Of a DNA stretch of 5,576 nt, positions 1 through 5,576 are shown piece after piece. The position numbers were made by a program, and so were the translations under genes. The notes beneath the pieces are model-generated. The model ran no database searches and was not told the DNA's origin. It saw only the letters and a list, made by a program, of their open reading frames with translations. The stretch covers positions 1 to 5,576 of the forward strand of contig JAQBVH010000265.1 in NCBI GenBank assembly GCA_027623615.1. Direction: 5' to 3'. The stretch comes from Planctomycetota bacterium. Its GTDB lineage: Bacteria; Planctomycetota; UBA1135; GCA-002686595. Every line of letters starts with the position of its first letter. Positions within the stretch are counted from its first letter, which is position 1.

Positions 1-558
1 GACCGGGCCGAGCTCCAGCGCCTGACCGCCAACGCGCGCCAGCTCACCTGGGAGGCCGAACGCCTCGGCGATGACCCGCACAAGCGCGACGAGCTGCGCG
101 AGGGGGTGGCCGACCTCGCAAGGGAGTTGGAGGAGTTCGCCGAGCGCGTGGCGGGCCACGCCGAGCTCGACGGGCGCCTCGAGCAGACCCTCGCGATGGC
201 CGATGCCGCGGAGCGCGCCACGACTGCCGGGACCGCTGGGCCCGATCCGGGACGGTCCACGACGGACCTGGTGGCCGGGGCGCCGGGCGGATCGGGTGCA
301 GGGGGAGGGGCCGCGGCCGTCCCCGAGCAGGACCCCGGCGAGGGGGGCCTAGCCAACGGCGGGCCGCAAGGCACAATAGTCGCCCCTCACGGGCAGGTGT
401 CGGGGCCCCAGGGCCCTGATTCTGCCCCTCTCCCTGGTCCCGAGGGCCGCGCCGCTGCCGGCGTTTCCCTCGGTCCCTGGTGGCCCGAGCGCCATGCAGG
501 GGTCGTTCGTCGATACGTCGAGCGTCGCCGCGACGAGGATCCAGGCTCTAGCGAGTGA
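1..558 (+). CDS. Coiled-coil protein with Gly/Pro-rich tail, C-terminal part (5' end outside window)
   Basis: The frame is open from the first base to TGA at 556-558 and gives 185 visible residues with no start inside that must be used. Residues 1 to about 72 are rich in Glu, Arg, Leu and Ala with heptad-like spacing (for example DLARELEEFAERVAG), so they look like an alpha-helical coiled coil. Residues about 73-158 are low-complexity Gly/Pro/Ala, probably a disordered linker. Residues 160-177 (WWPERHAGVVRRYVERRR) form a short basic amphipathic ending. It resembles a 'P-x-x-Y/H-R-x-x-V-x-x-Y' tail that I recall in planctomycete coiled-coil proteins; that resemblance is from memory. The stop overlaps the GTG start of the downstream synthase (GTGA), so the two are probably in one operon. 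Third-position A/T is rare in the first 70 codons but common in the last 68, which fits a fast-evolving tail. Function is not recognised. An ATG at 199 or GTG at 106 could start a shorter protein, but coding character continues to the window edge. Confidence 0.7.
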   Translation, partial: DRAELQRLTANARQLTWEAERLGDDPHKRDELREGVADLARELEEFAERVAGHAELDGRLEQTLAMADAAERATTAGTAGPDPGRSTTDLVAGAPGGSGAGGGAAAVPEQDPGEGGLANGGPQGTIVAPHGQVSGPQGPDSAPLPGPEGRAAAGVSLGPWWPERHAGVVRRYVERRRDEDPGSSE

Positions 559-1769
559 CGAGCGAAACAGGACAACGACGGGTCGGCCTCTGGTTGGTCG
601 GCGGCCGCGGGGCGATCTCCACCTGCGTGGTGTACGGGCTTTCGGCCTTGCGCCGCGGAGCCCTCGAACCCATCGGCCTCGCGACCGAGACCGAGCCCAT
701 GCGCGGCCTCGACCTGCCCGGGTTCGACGAGCTCGTCCTGGGCGGGCACGACGTCTGCTCGCGGGACTTCTCCAAGTCCGCCGGCGAGCTGGTCTCGATG
801 GGCATCCTCGACGGGGACCTCGTCGTGGCCAGCGCGGACGAGGCGAGCGCCTACGAGGCGAACCTGCGCTCCGGACCGCTCGACGGTCCCGACGTGGGCA
901 TGGCGGACCTGGACCCGCGCAGCGCCGAGCTTGGCGGCGCGCCGCCCCGGGATCAGATCGCCCAGCTCGTGGCCGACTGGCAGGCCTTCGAGGAGGACCA
1001 GGGGCTCGAGCGCACGGTGGTCGTGCTGCTGTCCTCGACCGAGGCCGCGCGCGAGCACCAGGCCGAGTGGGACGACCTCGAGCACCTCGAGGCTGCCCTC
1101 GACGAAGGACGCGAGCAGCCGGCGTCCTTGCTCTACGCCTACGCGGCGCTCTCGACCGGGCGGCCCTTCGTGAACTTCACGCCGAACCTGGGCTCCTCCT
1201 CGGATGCCCTGCGTTGGCTGGCCGATGACCGCGGCGTGCCCCACGCCGGTCAGGACGGCAAGACCGGGGAGACCCTGGTCAAGACCGTGCTCGCGCCGAT
1301 GTTCGCCGCGCGTGCCCTCAAGGTGCTCGCGTGGCAGGGCTACAACATGCTCGGCAACCGGGACGGCGAGGTCCTGCACGACCCGGCCCACCGCCAGGCC
1401 AAGCTGCGCAACAAGGACGAGGTCCTGCGCGAGCTGCTCGGCCCGGGGGAGCGGCACACCCAGGTCTCGATCGACTACGTGCCCTCGCTCGCGGACTGGA
1501 AGACCGCCTGGGACTTCATCCACTTCGAGGGCTTCCTCGGCGCGCGCATGAGCCTGCAGTTCACCTGGCAGGGCAGCGACTCGGCCCTGGCGGCGCCGCT
1601 CGTGATCGACCTCGCGCGCCTGGCTGCCTTCGCGGCCCGCGCCGGTGAGGGCGGCGTGATGGACCACACCGCCTGCTACTTCAAGGCGCCCCTGGGCGGG
1701 GGCACCCACGACTTCCACCACCAGCACCTGCGGCTGCTCGAGTACGCCGCGCGCCACCTCAAGACCTGA
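555..1769 (+). CDS. Inositol-3-phosphate synthase (myo-inositol-1-phosphate synthase family)
   Basis: This 404-residue cytosolic enzyme should convert D-glucose 6-phosphate to 1D-myo-inositol 3-phosphate, using bound NAD+ for an internal oxidation, aldol cyclisation and reduction. A Rossmann glycine-rich loop lies at residues 14-22 (LVGGRGAIS). Family blocks follow in order: SSTEA near 160; NFTPN at 207-211; a DGKTGETLVKT block at 234-244, with Lys236 in the region of the family's catalytic lysines; LKVLAWQGYNMLGNRDG just after; and IDYVPSLADWK at 306-316, leading into FIHFEGFLGARM and the closing QGSDSALAAPLVIDLARL segment. Length fits compact prokaryotic members rather than the roughly 530-residue yeast enzyme. 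GTG at 555 is the only workable start: an in-frame TAG sits at 549-551, and the next possible start would cut the NAD loop. Only a weak AGG precedes it at 543-545. The start overlaps the upstream stop as GTGA, and the gene ends in TGATG with the peptidase. Product may feed inositol phospholipids or solutes; the window does not show which. Confidence 0.93.
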   Translation: MTSETGQRRVGLWLVGGRGAISTCVVYGLSALRRGALEPIGLATETEPMRGLDLPGFDELVLGGHDVCSRDFSKSAGELVSMGILDGDLVVASADEASAYEANLRSGPLDGPDVGMADLDPRSAELGGAPPRDQIAQLVADWQAFEEDQGLERTVVVLLSSTEAAREHQAEWDDLEHLEAALDEGREQPASLLYAYAALSTGRPFVNFTPNLGSSSDALRWLADDRGVPHAGQDGKTGETLVKTVLAPMFAARALKVLAWQGYNMLGNRDGEVLHDPAHRQAKLRNKDEVLRELLGPGERHTQVSIDYVPSLADWKTAWDFIHFEGFLGARMSLQFTWQGSDSALAAPLVIDLARLAAFAARAGEGGVMDHTACYFKAPLGGGTHDFHHQHLRLLEYAARHLKT

Positions 1770-3688
1770 TGCCTCTCCTCGCCGACGACTTCCGTACTCG
1801 CGTTCGTTCCAACCTCACGGAAGCCCGGGCGCGACGGGATGCCGTGAGAGAGCTCGCGGCGGATGCCAGCGCGGACGTGGTGGTCGATGCCTTCGACGGG
1901 GTTCGCGGAGCGTTGGACGACTGCCGAGGGTACGTGGGCTTGTTCAGCGCGGTGCACCCGGACCGCGAGGTGCGCAAGGCGGCGGAGGAGCTCGAGCAGG
2001 AGCTGGTCGCGTTCGAGAGCGAGCTGACCCTCGACGCGGGCCTGTACCAGCGCCTGGCGTCGGTCGACCGCGCGGCCTGCTCGGACGACGAGCGCCGCCG
2101 CCTGCTCGAGCACTCCCTGCGCGACTACCGCCGCTCGGGCATCGATCGCGACGAGGCCACCCGCGAGCGCGTGCGCGCCCTGCAGGAGGAGCTGGTCCTC
2201 ATCGGTCAGACCTTCGACCGCAACATCGTCGAGGGCGGTCGCGAGCTCAAGATCAGCGACGGGCCGGCGGGCCTCGCGGGCCTGCCCGAGGACTACATCG
2301 CCGCGCACCCGCCGGGGGACGACGGGGCTGTGACGATCACCACCGACGCGCCGGACCTGCAGCCGTTCCTGCTCTACGCGGAGCGCGCCGACCTGCGCGA
2401 GCAGCTCTACGCGGTGGTCCAGCACCGGGCCCACCCCGAGAATGCACCGGTCCTCACGCAGCTGCTCGAGAAGCGCCACGAGCTGGCAGGCGTCCTCGGC
2501 TACGAGTCCTGGGCCAAGTACGCCACCGAGGTGCTCATGGTGCGCGACCCGGATACGGCGCGGGACTTCGTCGAGGGCATCGCCGAGCGCGCCCGTCCCG
2601 CGGCCGACATCGAGTACGCGGAGCTGCTCGAGGAGAAGCGCAAGGACCACCCCGACGCGACGGTCGTGAACGAGTTCGAGTGGAGCTACTGGGTCGAGAG
2701 GCTCAAGAAGAGCCGCTTCGGCTTCGACTCCCAGGCCGTACGCCCCTACTTCGCCTACGAGCAGGTCGAGGACGGGATCCTGCGTCTGACCGAGGCTCTC
2801 TATGGCGTCGAGATCGCGCGCGTCGAGGACCCCGAGGCCTGGCACGACGACGTGCGCACCTTCGAGGTGCGCGAGGGCGGCCAGGCCGTCGCGCGCTTCT
2901 TCTTCGACATGTTCCCGCGCGAGGGCAAGTTCAAGCACGCCGCGATGTTCGACGTGCGCCGCGGCAAGCCGGGGCACTCGCTGCCCGAGGCCGCGCTCGT
3001 GTGCAACTTCCCCCAGCCGAAATCGGGCGACCCAGGCCTGCTCCTGCACTCCCAGGTCACGACCTTCTTCCACGAGGTCGGGCACCTGCTGCACTTCCTC
3101 TTCGCGGGCGGCCAGCGCTTCGACCGCTTCAGCGGCATCGAGTGCGAGTGGGACTTCGTCGAGGTCCCCAGCCAGCTCTACGAGGAGTGGGCCTGGGACC
3201 CGGCCGTGCTCGCGCGCTTCGCCCATCACCACGAGACGGGCGAGGTCATCCCGGTGGAGCTGGTCGAGAAGCTGCGCAGCGCCGAGGAGTACGGCAAGGC
3301 CCTGGGCGTCACGCGCCAGATGGTCTTCGCGCGCCTGAGCCTGGCTTGTTACGAGCAGGACCCCAGCGGGCTCGACATCGACCAGCTGGTCCTCGACCTC
3401 AAGCGGCGCATGAGCCCGCTGTCCGTCTCCGTCGAGGGGCACCTGACCAGCTCCTTCGGCCACCTGCACGGCTACTCCGCGATCTACTACACCTACATGT
3501 GGTCGCTGGTGATCTCGAAGGACCTCTGGCAGGTCTTCCGCGACGCCCCGTTCGACATGAACCTGGCGCGCAAGTACCGGGCCTCCGTGCTCGCCCCGGG
3601 CGGCGCGCGCGACGCGGGCGACCTCGTGCGCGACTTCCTCGGCCGTGAGTACAGCATGGAAGGCTGGGAGGACTGGCTGGCGTCGTAG
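1769..3688 (+). CDS. M3-family zinc metallopeptidase (thimet oligopeptidase / oligoendopeptidase type)
   Basis: A 639-residue cytoplasmic peptidase expected to cleave short peptides rather than folded proteins. The zinc site is complete: His435-Glu436-x-x-His439 (HEVGH), with the third ligand expected at Glu465 in DFVEVPSQLYEEWAW, the usual M3 spacing give or take one residue. The substrate-binding tyrosine segment is at 563-576 (FGHLHGYSAIYYTY): Tyr569, Tyr573 and Tyr576 match Tyr605, Tyr609 and Tyr612 of mammalian thimet oligopeptidase, with one loop residue fewer. The C terminus carries the family ending with SVLAPGGARDAGDL and FLGREYSMEGW. The N-terminal 170 residues are helical and charged, with no signal peptide or membrane segment, as usual for the family; total length is typical. 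ATG at 1769 shares its A with the synthase stop (TGATG). No clear ribosome binding site is visible, so reinitiation after the synthase is likely. The exact subfamily (M3A versus M3B) is not settled; the DFVE-x-PSQ signature favours the M3A side. Confidence 0.93.
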   Translation: MPLLADDFRTRVRSNLTEARARRDAVRELAADASADVVVDAFDGVRGALDDCRGYVGLFSAVHPDREVRKAAEELEQELVAFESELTLDAGLYQRLASVDRAACSDDERRRLLEHSLRDYRRSGIDRDEATRERVRALQEELVLIGQTFDRNIVEGGRELKISDGPAGLAGLPEDYIAAHPPGDDGAVTITTDAPDLQPFLLYAERADLREQLYAVVQHRAHPENAPVLTQLLEKRHELAGVLGYESWAKYATEVLMVRDPDTARDFVEGIAERARPAADIEYAELLEEKRKDHPDATVVNEFEWSYWVERLKKSRFGFDSQAVRPYFAYEQVEDGILRLTEALYGVEIARVEDPEAWHDDVRTFEVREGGQAVARFFFDMFPREGKFKHAAMFDVRRGKPGHSLPEAALVCNFPQPKSGDPGLLLHSQVTTFFHEVGHLLHFLFAGGQRFDRFSGIECEWDFVEVPSQLYEEWAWDPAVLARFAHHHETGEVIPVELVEKLRSAEEYGKALGVTRQMVFARLSLACYEQDPSGLDIDQLVLDLKRRMSPLSVSVEGHLTSSFGHLHGYSAIYYTYMWSLVISKDLWQVFRDAPFDMNLARKYRASVLAPGGARDAGDLVRDFLGREYSMEGWEDWLAS

Positions 3689-3700
3689 CGGCTCACGGCC
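3641..3700. repeat. 9-bp inverted repeat bracketing the convergent stop codons
   Basis: GGCCGTGAG at 3641-3649 is an exact reverse complement of CTCACGGCC at 3692-3700. One further G·U pair is possible on the inner side, and about 40 bases lie between the arms. The left arm is in the last codons of the peptidase and the right arm contains the stop codon of the hydrolase on the other strand. Because only 4 bases separate the two stops, a dual-purpose 3' hairpin serving both transcripts would have to lie inside coding sequence like this. There is no U-tract and the loop is long, so it is not a classical intrinsic terminator and may be chance. Confidence 0.3.
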
Positions 3701-4388
3701 AGGTCGCTTGTTCCCAGTCGAGCACCTTCTCCAGCAACGCCGCGCGCACCTCATCGCGGGTGCGGCCCGTGCGCCTCGGGACGCCGAAGTCGTGGTCGCC
3801 CTCGTCGATCACCTCGACCGTCTGCGTGCCGCCGAAGGTCTCGAGCTCGCGTTCGAGCAGGTCGAGGCCACACAGCGCGTCGCGCGTGCCCTGGAGGAAG
3901 AGCGCCGGCTGGGCGATCGCCGCGAAGTGCTCGCTGCGCAGCTTCTCCGGCTTGCCGGCCGGGTGCAGGGGATAGCCGAAGAAGACCAGGCCGGCGCAGT
4001 CGTCACCTTCGGCGGCCAGGTAGCTCGACATGCGGCCGCCCATCGACTTGCCCGCGAGGATCAGGCGGCGCTCAGGGAAGCGCTCGCGGATCGCGGCCGC
4101 GGCCGCGCGGTGGGTCTCGAGCAGGCGCGGTTGGCGCTCGGGGGGCCGACGCCGACCCTCGCGCTGGGCGAGCTCGGTGAAGACGTAGTTGAAGCGCAGC
4201 ACGGGCAGGCCGCCGGCGGCCAGGCCCTCGGCGGCGGCCACCATGAAGTCGGAGGTCATCGGCGCGCCGGCCCCATGGGCCAGCAGGACGACGCTCTTGC
4301 CGGGGTCCTCCTCGGGCAGGTCGAGCAGGGCGGAGACCCACTCAGCGCCGGCGTGGGGGACGGGAATGCGCAGGGACTCGGCGGTCAT
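3693..4388 (-). CDS. Alpha/beta hydrolase, KANL3/Tex30-like family
   Basis: A 231-residue soluble single-domain hydrolase. The oxyanion strand and loop is LLAHGAGAPMTSDFM at 35-49. The stretch RFNYVF (65-70) followed by GRRRPPER (78-85) is characteristic of this family. The nucleophile elbow is GKSMGGRMSS at 113-122, with Ser115. GLVFFGYPLHPAGKPEKLR follows at 133-151. The acid is Asp170 in LFLQGTRDAL and the base is His199 in EGDHDFGVP, so the Ser-Asp-His triad is intact. No signal peptide or membrane segment is seen. Length matches bacterial members, which are usually 200-230 residues; the substrate is not known for the family and cannot be read from sequence. The frame is open further upstream to 4637, but that stretch lies opposite the next gene and is not family-like. 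The ATG at 4388 puts the first beta strand right after the start, so I chose it; no ribosome binding site is evident. It converges on the peptidase gene. Confidence 0.88.
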   Translation of the reverse strand: MTAESLRIPVPHAGAEWVSALLDLPEEDPGKSVVLLAHGAGAPMTSDFMVAAAEGLAAGGLPVLRFNYVFTELAQREGRRRPPERQPRLLETHRAAAAAIRERFPERRLILAGKSMGGRMSSYLAAEGDDCAGLVFFGYPLHPAGKPEKLRSEHFAAIAQPALFLQGTRDALCGLDLLERELETFGGTQTVEVIDEGDHDFGVPRRTGRTRDEVRAALLEKVLDWEQATWP

Positions 4389-4455
4389 GGGGGGCAGGGT
4401 AACGACTGGCGGGCCCTGCGAAACCAGCGCGCCGGGGCGAGCTACCTCGAGGACC
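4389..4455. promoter_or_regulatory. Divergent intergenic gap, probable site of two promoters
   Basis: These 67 bases separate the outward-facing starts of the hydrolase and the transglutaminase-like gene, so any promoters for both must lie here or inside the coding ends. I see no convincing -35/-10 pair and no clear operator palindrome. A GAGG at 4449-4452 lies only 3 bases from the ATG at 4456, closer than an ideal ribosome binding site. If the alternative ATG at 4387 is used instead, this region is coding. The call rests on gene orientation only. Confidence 0.3.
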
Positions 4456-5576
4456 ATGACCTGCACCGCCACGCTCGCGCTCCTGTGCCTGTTCACCGCG
4501 GACCTGGACTCGGACGGGGACGGCCTCTGTGATCTGCACGAGGTGCACAAGTACGGCACGGATCCGGCCGCCGCGGACAGCGACGGGGACGGGACCCCGG
4601 ACGGGGACTGGTTCGAGCGGCGCGAGTACGCGTACACCCTGCGCAGCGTGGTGCAGGTCGCCCCGCCGGTGACCGACGACGTGCTGCAGGACGACTACCA
4701 GGACGCGCGCATCCTCGACCGCGGCCCACAGCACGTCGAGCTCGAGGTGATCCACTATCCGCTCTGCACGATCGCCGCCACGATCACGGCGGACCCGGAC
4801 TGGCGCGACCACGTGAGCGCGCACGGGCAGCAGCTGCGTTCGAGCGCCTCCTCGAACTTCGACGAGGCCATGCAGGCGGAGCTGCTCGAGGCGCTGGCGG
4901 CCGCGGGGATCGACGCGGCGACGCTCGACGACGCTACGCTCGTGCGGCGCGTCTCCGCCTGGGCGCTCGAGCACGCCGAGCACCACGACCTGTTCACCGC
5001 GTTCTGCGCCGAGGTCGGTCCCGGCGGGGACGTTCGCGTCCACCCCGACCTCGAACAGCACGTCGCCCGTGAGGCCAAGGCCGCGGGGCTCACGGTGGAG
5101 GAAGCGTTCGCGCGCGAGCTCTTCGCGAAGGACATGTTCCACGGCGGCACGCGCGGCAGCTGCACCTCGTCGTCGATCTACCTCTGCGGCGTGCTGCGCG
5201 CGGTCGGCATCCCGACGCGCATCGTCTACACGATTCCGGTCATCGACGCCTCGGACGCCCGCGAACTAGGCTTCCTCGACCGGCTCCAGCACGCGCGGGT
5301 ACGCGAGACGGTTCGCCGCGGCACGGAGCGCCTCGGCAAGTCCTGGGCCTCGCACACCTACAACGAGGTCTTCGTCGGCGGGCGCTGGGTGCGTCTCAAC
5401 TACCACCGCCTGGGGCAGCCGATCCTGGACGAGCACTACTTTGGCCTGATGACCCACATCGCCACCGTCGACGACTGGGTCGAGGCGGGCTTCGCGGCCA
5501 CGGTCGGCTGTCGCCAGGAGCTGCGTCGCGGCGCGCAGGACGTGTTCGGGGGCTACAACGCCTACTCCTGCATCAC
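4456..5576 (+). CDS. Secreted-type protein: Ca-binding DSDGDG repeats plus transglutaminase-like domain (3' end outside window)
   Basis: The frame stays open to the window edge and gives 373 residues. A short hydrophobic stretch (residues 5-15, ATLALLCLFTA) suggests an export signal, although the positively charged start is missing. Two thrombospondin type 3-like calcium loops follow: D18-S-D-G-D-G at 18-23 ending at D26, and D41-S-D-G-D-G at 41-46 ending at D49. Then comes a spacer with DDYQDARIL and LEVIHYPL. The transglutaminase-like core has Cys236 in GTRGSCTSSSIYLCGVLRAVGIPTR, preceded by the ELFAKDMFHGG helix, and His300 in SHTYNEVFVGGRW. The third triad position is Asn315 (VRLNY) where Asp is usual. 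A conserved-looking tail GQPILDEHYFGLMTHI follows. Known members of this fold are cross-linkers, proteases or peptide N-glycanases; which applies here cannot be told. ATG 4456 sits directly before the hydrophobic stretch; an in-frame ATG at 4387 would add 23 residues with three Arg and could supply the missing charged n-region. Export to the cell surface or periplasm is inferred. Confidence 0.85.
   Translation, partial: MTCTATLALLCLFTADLDSDGDGLCDLHEVHKYGTDPAAADSDGDGTPDGDWFERREYAYTLRSVVQVAPPVTDDVLQDDYQDARILDRGPQHVELEVIHYPLCTIAATITADPDWRDHVSAHGQQLRSSASSNFDEAMQAELLEALAAAGIDAATLDDATLVRRVSAWALEHAEHHDLFTAFCAEVGPGGDVRVHPDLEQHVAREAKAAGLTVEEAFARELFAKDMFHGGTRGSCTSSSIYLCGVLRAVGIPTRIVYTIPVIDASDARELGFLDRLQHARVRETVRRGTERLGKSWASHTYNEVFVGGRWVRLNYHRLGQPILDEHYFGLMTHIATVDDWVEAGFAATVGCRQELRRGAQDVFGGYNAYSCI

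Noticed and set aside
230..258. Small inverted repeat GGACCG / CGGTCC
   Set aside because: Six base pairs with a 17-base loop in very GC-rich DNA is expected by chance and has no useful position.
366..385. Possible -10-like CACAAT in a local A/T-richer spot, as a promoter for the synthase
   Set aside because: No matching -35 element is found at a suitable distance, and the spot lies inside the open frame of the upstream gene, which overlaps the synthase start.
387..1757. Long open frame (456 codons) on the - strand opposite inositol-3-phosphate synthase
   Set aside because: Same cause. The + strand protein carries all the synthase blocks, while the antisense product has no recognisable motif and runs into the low-complexity tail of the upstream gene.
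1676..3754. Long open frame (692 codons) on the - strand opposite the M3 peptidase
   Set aside because: It is the antisense reflection of a GC-rich codon pattern, where stops are rare on the opposite strand. The product is a repetitive Val/Leu/Arg/Ala/Glu-rich string with no domain, while the + strand has a complete M3 zinc site.
4483..4488. Possible lipoprotein signal at the LALLC stretch of the transglutaminase-like protein
   Set aside because: The residues before Cys11 (A-L-L) do not fit the usual lipobox with a small residue at -1, and the calcium loops begin only seven residues later, so lipidation is not supported.
4389..4637. Upstream extension of the hydrolase frame to an earlier ATG at 4637
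   Set aside because: The extra 83 residues are Ser/Arg/Pro-rich, lie opposite the calcium-binding loops of the divergent gene, and precede the normal first strand of the hydrolase fold.
4342..5142. Open frame on the - strand opposite the transglutaminase-like gene
   Set aside because: Antisense shadow. The + strand reading shows DSDGDG loops and a Cys/His transglutaminase core that could not arise by chance.

Overview
The window is very GC-rich chromosomal DNA with near-saturated G/C at third codon positions. It is tightly packed: four protein-coding genes are read in full or nearly so, and a fifth enters from the left edge. The gene content suggests a high-GC, free-living bacterium, most likely of the Planctomycetota or a neighbouring group. 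The evidence for this is a bacterial inositol-3-phosphate synthase of the compact type, and a secreted-type protein joining calcium-binding DSDGDG loops to a transglutaminase-like domain, an architecture I associate with planctomycetes. The taxonomic call is inference from protein character, not from a marker gene.

Layout. On the + strand, three genes form a compact cluster. First is the C-terminal 185 residues of a coiled-coil protein with a Gly/Pro-rich tail (1-558). It is joined by a GTGA stop/start overlap to inositol-3-phosphate synthase (555-1769). That gene is joined by a TGATG overlap to an M3-family zinc metallopeptidase (1769-3688). The overlaps argue for a single transcript and coupled translation. 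On the - strand, converging on the peptidase with 4 bases between the stop codons, lies a small alpha/beta hydrolase of the KANL3/Tex30-like family (3693-4388). A 67-base divergent gap then separates it from a + strand gene that runs off the right edge (4456-5576). That gene encodes two DxDxDG calcium-binding loops followed by a transglutaminase-like domain with Cys236 and His300.

How the genes fit together. The synthase makes 1D-myo-inositol 3-phosphate from glucose 6-phosphate, the committed step to inositol lipids or inositol solutes. The M3 peptidase would clear short peptides in the cytoplasm. No obvious pathway links these two, so co-transcription may reflect genome compaction. The hydrolase and the transglutaminase-like gene are divergently arranged and could share a promoter region.

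I found no RNA gene, CRISPR array, mobile element or origin. I also see no convincing undescribed system. The points most worth a second look are the Asn where the transglutaminase triad usually has Asp, the codon-use change in the tail of the first gene, and the inverted repeat that brackets the convergent stop codons.
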